In this document: positions 56,095 through 64,000 of the stretch, piece after piece
How positions within the stretch are numbered: the stretch's first letter is position 1
How the letters are laid out: each line of letters begins with the position of its first letter
Source of the DNA: Bathymodiolus brooksi
Taxonomy: Eukaryota; Mollusca; Bivalvia; Mytilida; Modiolidae
NCBI GenBank assembly: GCA_963680875.1
Contig: OY804590.1
Location: 21,576,640 to 21,640,639 of the forward strand
Direction of reading: 5' to 3'
DNA: 64,000 nt
The notes under the pieces: generated by a model
Databases searched by the model: none
What the model saw: only the letters and a program-made list of their open reading frames with translations
Told to the model about the DNA's origin: nothing
Program-made: the position numbers and the translations under genes

Positions 56095-57385
56095 AAAAAT
56101 TAGATCCTGTGACCTTGACCTTTGACCTTGAAAATAAATACGGTTCCAGATTCTCTTAAGGTCTAAGTATGTACCAAGTTTGGTCAAAATCCATTGAAGG
56201 ATGTTGATTCTAGAGTGTTCACAAGGATGCTATGCGGTAAAAATTTGACCCCTTGACCTTTGACCTTGAAAATCAATAGGGTTCCAGACTCTCCTAATGA
56301 CTGTATGTACCAAGTTTGGTCAAAATCCATTGAAGGATATTGATTCTAGTGTTCACACGGATGTTATGCAGTAAAAATTTGACCATGACATAGACCTTTG
56401 ACCTTGAAAATCAATAGGGTTCCAGACTCTCCTAAGGACTAAGTATGTACCAAGTTTGGTCAAAATCCATTGAAGGATGTTGATTCTAGAGTGTTCACAT
56501 GGATGCTACGTGGTAAAAATTTGACCCCTTGACCTTTGACCTTGAAAATCAATAGGGTTCCAGACTCTCCTAAGGACTATGTATGTACCAAATTTGGTCA
56601 AAATCCATTGAAGGATATTGATTCTAGAGTGTTCACAAGGATGTTATGCAGTAAAAATTTGACCCTGTGACATTGACCTTTGACCTATGACCTTGACAAT
56701 CAATAGGGTTCCAGACTCTCCTAGGGACTAAGTATGTACCAGGTTTGGTCAAAATCCATTGAAGATCTTGATTCTAGAGTGTTCACAAGGATGTTATGCG
56801 GTAAAAATTTGACTGGGGGTCCTTGACCTTTGACCTTGAACATCAATAGGGTTCCAGACTCTCCTAAGGACTAAGTATGTACCAAGTTTGGTCAAAATCC
56901 ATTGAAGGATGTTGATTCTAGAGTGTTCACAAGGATGTTGTGCGGTAAAAATTTGACCCCTTGACCTTTGACCTTGAAAATCAATAGGGTTCCAGACTCT
57001 CCTAAGGACTATGTATGTACCAAGTTTGGTCAAAATCCATTGAAGGATGTTGATTCTAGAGTGTTCACAAGGATGTTACGCGGTAAAAATTTGACCCGGT
57101 GACATTGACCTTTGACCTTGAAAATCAATAGGGTTCCAATCCAGACTCTCCTAAGGACTAAGTATGTACCAAGTTTGGTCAAAATCCATTGAAGGATGTT
57201 GATTCTAGAGTGTTCACAAGGATGTTACATGGTAAAAAAAATTACCCATTGACCTTGACCTTTGACCTATGACCTTGAAAATCAATAGGGTTCCAGACTC
57301 TCCTAAGGACTAAGTATGTACCAAGTTTAGTCAAAATCAATTGAAGGATGTTGATTCTAGAGTGTTCACAAGGATGTTACGAAGG
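56095..57385. repeat. tandem array of 138-157-bp units with TGACCTTTGACCTT cores
   Basis: Nine clear units (gttccaga anchors at 56142, 56281, 56419, 56557, 56708, 56851, 56989, 57133 and 57290). Unit words: gacctttgaccttgaaaatc, aatagggttccagactctcc, taccaagtttggtcaaaatc, cattgaaggatgttgattct, gagtgttcacaaggatg and cggtaaaaatttgac. Ordinary internal repeats of a mollusc mobile element; not coding. Confidence 0.9.
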
Positions 57386-57442
57386 ACGGACGGACGGCAG
57401 CGTTACTATATCCCTTCGCAACTTCGTTGGCAAGGGGATAAT
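57380..57442 (+). repeat. (GGAC)n and hairpin end of the preceding array
   Basis: gaaggacggacggacggcag followed by hairpin tatcccttcgcaa...ttggcaaggggata (57409-57440). Confidence 0.75.
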
Positions 57443-57603
57443 AAGGGTGTATTTACTGCATTGCACATGGCGTTGTAATATTTTGTGTAGTAAACATGAC
57501 ATTGACATGCAAATGAATGATTGAAATCGGCATGCTTTGTTTTTAAGTAGAAACGGAAGAAACAGGGACTCGTGTAAGAACCTATTAGTCTTTTAAGATA
57601 GGT

Positions 57604-57680
57604 TCATATTAAAAAAAAAAGACAAGAAAAAGGTGACCTTTTAATACAGGTGACCACATGGGCAGGTTTGGCTGTATATT
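57604..57680. mobile_element. MITE fragment
   Basis: gacaagaaaaaggtgacctt, ttaatacaggtgaccacatg and ggcaggtttggctgtat: one end of the 53880-54064 family, preceded by a run of A. Confidence 0.6.
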
Positions 57681-57911
57681 GCTTGAATAATTCAACCTTT
57701 CCAATTCTGTGACACAATAAATTATGAAAAGAAAGTTCAAACACTAACAGTGATGTCAGCAATTCCACCAACATCAACAAATAAACAATCACCTCAGTTT
57801 GACTGTATTTCAAATTCCCTGTAAAAAGTTTTTTCTTTGATCCCAGAATGATATTGTCAGTATCAATGGATTGACTCTAATACTGAAAAATATCAGTCGG
57901 TGTGACATCAG

Positions 57912-58065
57912 AAATACAGTCAAACCTGCCCATGAGGTCACCTGTATTAAAAGGTCACCTTATTCTTGTCCTGTCACAGAAAATTTCATATGAATTGAAC
58001 CTCTTTTAAGAGGTCAACTGTCTTATAAGGCCATTTTTTCTTTGTCCCATAGGTGTGACTGCAGC
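57912..58065. mobile_element. MITE, inverted relative of 53880-54064
   Basis: atacagtcaaacctgcccat, gaggtcacctgtattaaaag, ttcatatgaattgaacctct, tttaagaggtcaactgtctt and ttctttgtcccataggtgtg in the opposite order and orientation. Confidence 0.7.
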
Positions 58066-58094
58066 TGATAAAAACAATAACATCAGTTTTTAAG

Positions 58095-58205
58095 ATCTCG
58101 ACATACATTTCCACCAGTATCATAGCTCATTCCATCGGACTCTCTGCAATACTAGTGATAATGTCTGTCTCGACCTTTAAAACTGACGTTATTCTATATA
58201 ACTTC
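58095..58205. mobile_element. MITE fragment related to 34285-34440
   Basis: cagtatcatagctcattcca, tcggactctctgcaatacta, gtgataatgtctgtctcgac and aaactgacgttattctata match the complement of the 34.3-kb palindrome. Confidence 0.5.
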
Positions 58206-58209
58206 TACT

Positions 58210-61200
58210 AGATTTTCTTCAATCAAATGAACTTACTTGGCAAACTTAGATTTGAAGTCTGTAACAATCTGACTGCCTTGTGAAGGATGAAGAGGATGCT
58301 CAATCAAATGAACTTACTTGGCAAACTTAGATTTGAAGTCTGTAACAATCTGACTGCCTTGTGATGGATGAAGAGGATGCTCAATCAAATGAACTTACTT
58401 GGCAAACTTAGATTTGAAGTATGTAACAATCTGACTGCCTTGTGATGGATGAAGAGGATGCTCAATCAAATGAACTTACTTGGCAAACTTAGATTTGAAG
58501 TCTGTAACAATCTGACTGCCTTGTGATGGATGAAGAGGATGCTCAATCAAATGAACTTACTTGGCAAACTTAGATTTGAAGTCTGTAACAATCTGACTGC
58601 CTTGTGATGGATGAAGAGGATGCTCAATCAAATGAACTTACTTGGCAAACTTAGATTTGAAGTCTGTAACAATCTGACTGCCTTGTGATGGATGAAGAGG
58701 ATGCTCAATCAAATGAACTTACTTGGCAAACTTAGATTTGAAGTCTGTAACAATCTGACTGCCTTGTGATGGATGAAGAGGATGCTCAATCAAATGAACT
58801 TACTTGGCAAACTTAGATTTGAAGTCTGTAACAATCTGACTGCCTTGTGATGGATGAAGAGGATGCTCAATCAAATGAACTTACTTGGCAAACTTAGATT
58901 TGAAGTCTGTAACAATCTGACTGCCTTGTGATGGATGAAGAGGATGCTCAATCAAATGAACTTACTTGGCAAACTTAGATTTGAAGTCTGTAACAATCTA
59001 ACTGCCTTGTGATGGATGAAGAGGATGCTCAATCAAATGAACTTACTTGACAAACTTAGATTTGAAGTCTGTAACAATCTGACTGCCTTGTGATGGATGA
59101 AGAGGATGCTCAATCAAATGAACTTACTTGGCAAACTTAGATTTGAAGTCTGTAACAATCTGACTGCCGTGTGATGGATGAAGAGGATGCTCAATCAAAT
59201 GAACTTACTTGGCAAACTTAGATTTGAAGTCTGTAACAATCTGACTGCCTTGTGATGGATGAAGAGGATGCTCAATCAAATGAACTTACTTGGCAAACTT
59301 AGATTTGAAGTCTGTAACAATCTGACTGCCTTGTGATGGATGAAGAGGATGCTCAATCAAATGAACTTACTTGGCAAACTTAGATTTGAAGTCTGTAACA
59401 ATCTGACTGCCTTGTGATGGATGAAGAGGATGCTCAATCAAATGAACTTACTTGGAAAACTTAGATTTGAAGTCTGTAACAATCTGACTGCCCTGTGATG
59501 GATGAAGAGGATGCTCAATCAAATGAACTTATTTGGCAAACTTAGATTTGAAGTCTGTAACAATCTGACTGCCTTGTGATGGATGAAGAGGATGCTCAAT
59601 CAAATGAACTTACTTGGCAAACTTAGATTTGAAGTCTGTAACAATCTAACTGCCTTGTGATGGATGAAAAGGATGCTCAATCAAATGAACTTACTTGGCA
59701 AACTTAGATTTGAAGTCTGTAACAATCTGACTGCCTTGTGAAGGATGAAGAGGATGCTCAATCAAATGAACTTACTTGGCAAACTTAGATTTGAAGTCTG
59801 TAACAATCTGACTGCCTTGTGAAGGATGAAGAGGATGCTCAATCAAATGAACTTACTTGGCAAACTTAGATTTGAAGTCTGTAACAATCTGAGTGCCTTG
59901 TGAAGGATGAAGAGGATGCTCAATCAAATGACCTTACATGGCAAACTTAGATTTGAAGTCTGTAACAATCTGACTGCCTTGTGAAGGATGAAGAGGATGC
60001 TCAATCAAATGAACTTACTTGGCAAACTTATATTTGAAGTCTGTAACAATCTGACTGCCTTGTGATGGATGAAGAGGATGCTCAATCAAATGAACTTACT
60101 TGGCAAACTTAGATTTGAAGTCTGTAACAATCTGACTGCCTTGTGATGGATGAAGAGGATGCTCAATCAAATGAACTTACTTGACAAACTTAGATTTGAA
60201 GTCTGTAACAATCTGACTGCCTTGTGATGGATGAAGAGGATGCTCAATCAAATGAACTTACTTGACAAACTTAGATTTGAAGTCTGTAACAATCTGACTG
60301 CCTTGTGATGGATGAAGAGGATGCTCAATCAAATGAACTTACTTGGCAAACTTAGATTTGAAGTCTGTAACAATCTGACTGCCTTGTGATGGATGAAGAG
60401 GATGCTCAATCAAATGAACTTACTTGGCAAACTTAGATTTGAAGTCTGTAACAATCTGACTGCCTTGTGATGGATGAAGAGGATGCTCAATCAAATGAAC
60501 TTACTTGGCAAACTTAGATTTGAAGTCTGTAACAATCTGACTGCCTTGTGATGGATGAAGAGGATGCTCAATCAAATGAACTTACTTGGCAAACTTAGAT
60601 TTGAAGTCTGTAACAATCTAACTGCCTTGTGATGGATGAAGAGGATGCTCAATCAAATGAACTTACTTGGCAAACTTAGATTTGAAGTCTGTAACAATCT
60701 GACTGCCTTGTGATGGATGAAGAGGATGCTCAATCAAATGAACTTACTTGGCAAACTTAGATTTGAAGTCTGTAACAATCTGACTGCCTTGTGAAGGATG
60801 AAGAGGATGCTCAATCAAATGAACTTACTTGGCAAACTTAGATTTGAAGTCTGTAACAATCTGAGTGCCTTGTGAAGGATGAAGAGGATGCTCAATCAAA
60901 TGACCTTACATGGCAAACTTAGATTTGAAGTCTGTAACAATCTGACTGCCTTGTGAAGGATGAAGAGGATGCTCAATCAAATGAACTTACTTGGCAAACT
61001 TAGATTTGAAGTCTGTAACAATCTGACTGCCTTGTGATGGATGAAGAGGATGCTCAATCAAATGAACTTACTTGGCAAACTTAGATTTGAAGTCTGTAAC
61101 AATCTGACTGCCTTGTGATGGATGAAGAGGATGCTCAATCAAATGAACTTACTTGACAAACTTAGATTTGAAGTCTGTAACAATCTGACTGCCTTGTGAT

Positions 61201-64000
61201 GGATGAAGAGGATGCTCAATCAAATGAACTTACTTGACAAACTTAGATTTGAAGTCTGTAACAATCTGACTGCCTTGTGATGGATGAAGAGGATGCTCAA
61301 TCAAATGAACTTACTTGGAAAACTTAGATTTGAAGTCTGTAACAATCTGACTGCCTTGTGATGGATGAAGAGGATGCTCAATCAAATGAACTTACTTGGC
61401 AAACTTAGATTTGAAGTCTGTAACAATCTGACTGCCTTGTGATGGATGAAGAGGATGCTCAATCAAATGAACTTACTTGACAAACTTAGATTTGAAGTCT
61501 GTAACAATCTGACTGCCTTGTGATGGATGAAGAGGATGCTCAATCAAATGAACTTACTTGACAAACTTAGATTTGAAGTCTGTAACAATCTGACTGCCTT
61601 GTGATGGATGAAGAGGATGCTCAATCAAATGAACTTACTTGGCAAACTTAGATTTGAAGTCTGTAACAATCTGACTGCCTTGTGATGGATGAAGAGGATG
61701 CTCAATCAAATGAACTTACTTGGCAAACTTAGATTTGAAGTCTGTAACAATCTGACTGCCTTGTGATGGATGAAGAGGATGCTCAATCAAATGAACTTAC
61801 TTGGCAAACTTAGATTTGAAGTCTGTAACAATCTGACTGCCTTGTGATGGATGAAGAGGATGCTCAATCAAATGAACTTACTTGGAAAACTTAGATTTGA
61901 AGTCTGTAACAATCTGACTGCCCTGTGATGGATGAAGAGGATGCTCAATCAAATGAACTTATTTGGCAAACTTAGATTTGAAGTCTGTAACAATCTGACT
62001 GCCTTGTGATGGATGAAGAGGATGCTCAATCAAATGAACTTACTTGGAAAACTTAGATTTGAAGTCTGTAACAATCTGACTGCCTTGTGATGGATGAAGA
62101 GGATGCTCAATCAAATGAACTTACTTGGCAAACTTAGATTTGAAGTCTGTAACAATCTGACTGCCTTGTGATGGATGAAGAGGATGCTCAATCAAATGAA
62201 CTTACTTGGCAAACTTAGATTTGAAGTCTGTAACAATCTAACTGCCTTGTGATGGATGAAGAGGATGCTCAATCAAATGAACTTACTTGGCAAACTTAGA
62301 TTTGAAGTCTGTAACAATCTGACTGCCTTGTGATGGATGAAGAGGATGCTCAATCAAATGAACTTACTTGGCAAACTTAGATTTGAAGTCTGTAACAATC
62401 TGACTGCCTTGTGAAGGATGAAGAGGATGCTCAATCAAATGAACTTACTTGGCAAACTTAGATTTGAAGTCTGTAACAATCTGAGTGCCTTGTGAAGGAT
62501 GAAGAGGATGCTCAATCAAATGACCTTACATGGCAAACTTAGATTTGAAGTCTGTAACAATCTGACTGCCTTGTGAAGGATGAAGAGGATGCTCAATCAA
62601 ATGAACTTACTTGGCAAACTTATATTTGAAGTCTGTAACAATCTGACTGCCTTGTGATGGATGAAGAGGATGCTCAATCAAATGAACTTACTTGGCAAAC
62701 TTAGATTTGAAGTCTGTAACAATCTGACTGCCTTGTGATGGATGAAGAGGATGCTCAATCAAATGAACTTACTTGACAAACTTAGATTTGAAGTCTGTAA
62801 CAATCTGACTGCCTTGTGATGGATGAAGAGGATGCTCAATCAAATGAACTTACTTGACAAACTTAGATTTGAAGTCTGTAACAATCTGACTGCCTTGTGA
62901 TGGATGAAGAGGATGCTCAATCAAATGAACTTACTTGGCAAACTTAGATTTGAAGTCTGTAACAATCTGACTGCCTTGTGATGGATGAAGAGGATGCTCA
63001 ATCAAATGAACTTACTTGGCAAACTTAGATTTGAAGTCTGTAACAATCTGACTGCCTTGTGATGGATGAAGAGGATGCTCAATCAAATGAACTTACTTGG
63101 CAAACTTAGATTTGAAGTCTGTAACAATCTGACTGCCTTGTGATGGATGAAGAGGATGCTCAATCAAATGAACTTACTTGGAAAACTTAGATTTGAAGTC
63201 TGTAACAATCTGACTGCCCTGTGATGGATGAAGAGGATGCTCAATCAAATGAACTTACTTGGCAAACTTAGATTTGAAGTCTGTAACAATCTGACTGCCT
63301 TGTGATGGATGAAGAGGATGCTCAATCAAATGAACTTACTTGGAAAACTTAGATTTGAAGTCTGTAACAATCTGACTTCCCTGTGATGGATGAAGAGGAT
63401 GCTCAATCAAATGAACTTACTTGGCAAACTTAGATTTGAAGTCTGTAACAATCTGACTGCCTTGTGATGGATGAAGAGGATGCTCAATCAAATGAACTTA
63501 CTTGGCAAACTTAGATTTGAAGTCTGTAACAATCTAACTGCCTTGTGATGGATGAAGAGGATGCTCAATCAAATGAACTTACTTGGCAAACTTAGATTTG
63601 AAGTCTGTAACAATCTGACTGCCTTGTGATGGATGAAGAGGATGCTCAATCAAATGAACTTACTTGGCAAACTTAGATTTGAAGTCTGTAACAATCTGAC
63701 TGCCTTGTGAAGGATGAAGAGGATGCTCAATCAAATGAACTTACTTGGCAAACTTAGATTTGAAGTCTGTAACAATCTGACTGCCTTGTGAAGGATGAAG
63801 AGGATGCTCAATCAAATGAACTTACTTGGCAAACTTAGATTTGAAGTCTGTAACAATCTGACTGCCTTGTGAAGGATGAAGAGGATGCTCAATCAAATGA
63901 ACTTACTTGGCAAACTTAGATTTGAAGTCTGTAACAATCTGAGTGCCTTGTGATGGATGAAGAGGATGCTCAATCAAATGAACTTACATGGCAAACTTAG
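58210..64000 (-). repeat. 81-bp array of an exon 3' end with its splice donor
   Basis: Anchors (cttac, complement of GTAAG) recur every 81 bp from 58232 to 63983 with no net indel: 72 registers. On the minus strand each unit holds caaggcagtcagattgttac, agacttcaaatctaagtttg, CCAA|GTAAGT, then 18 or so intron-like bases (tcatttgattgagc). The exonic half reads HPSQGSQIVTDFKSKFA plus two bases, in the phase needed for exon 55439-55534. The in-frame TAA right after each donor, and stops in the other two frames, rule out a coding repeat. At least two units have lost the donor (cttattt at about 59530 and 61959); some have catGTAAGT or tcaaGTAAGT. The array runs off the window. Confidence 0.95.
58237..58300 (-). 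CDS. coiled-coil protein gene, 3' end of upstream exon (donor-proximal unit)
   Basis: The array unit nearest exon 55439-55534. The minus strand reads HPSQGSQIVTDFKSKFA then AA|gtaagt at 58237/58236. Joining to the A that begins exon 55439-55534 gives Lys. The exon's own acceptor and 5' part are not in the window, and any of the 72 units could in principle supply the donor, so which copy is the used exon end is unknown. Confidence 0.5.

Overview
This window is nuclear DNA from an animal, most likely a bivalve or other mollusc. The support is GT-AG introns, several tRNA-derived SINE families with B-box-like GTTCGAATCCC heads, a CR1/jockey-type LINE, many TIR elements, frequent tacatgta strings and (GGAC)n-tailed repeats familiar from bivalve genomes. 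The species cannot be fixed from sequence alone. Nearly everything outside one gene is repetitive.

The one gene I can support runs on the minus strand from beyond the right edge to a stop at 32183. I reconstructed seven exons by hand: 55439-55534, 54176-54332, 50225-50410, 47790-47841, 37157-37274, 34484-34576 and 32183-33251. All junctions are GT-AG and codon phase agrees across every one, giving about 588 residues of the C-terminal part: a Ser-rich linker, a heptad-rich coiled-coil middle of about 200 residues, and a long charged, probably disordered tail. I do not recognise the family. An eighth exon is seen only as its 3' end with its donor site, and that piece has been amplified into a perfect 81-bp tandem array (about 58210 to the window end, 72 registers).

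Layout. 0-6.3 kb: a 14-bp minisatellite, a split LTR remnant, a TIR element (1775-2924), and a 5'-truncated LINE inside a 32-bp array. 6.3-16 kb: AT-rich DNA with MITEs, SINEs and a decayed transposon-related ORF. 16-22.5 kb: a 1.15-kb repeat (R), a pair of 450-bp inverted arms, and a second TIR element (20416-22526) full of GTGACGGTAAAG motifs. 22.6-30.2 kb: a SINE copy whose tRNA-like head has expanded into a 4.9-kb array, followed by a 111-bp array whose units each keep a Pol III A box. 30-58 kb: the gene. Its introns carry 44-, 36-, 51-, 78-, 31- and about 138-bp arrays, SINEs, an inverted copy of R, and an 8.1-kb CACTA-like element (38759-46875) with very long inverted arms. The R copy at 16 kb preserves the empty insertion site of that element. 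58-64 kb: the 81-bp exon-end/donor-site array.

The strongest candidates for something undescribed are the array of tandem 5' splice sites, the two arrays grown from SINE heads, the pair of TGGGTCATTC-ended elements, and the CACTA-like element with its empty site in the same window. All coordinates were read by eye; repeat edges are good to about 5-20 bp, exon edges to the base.
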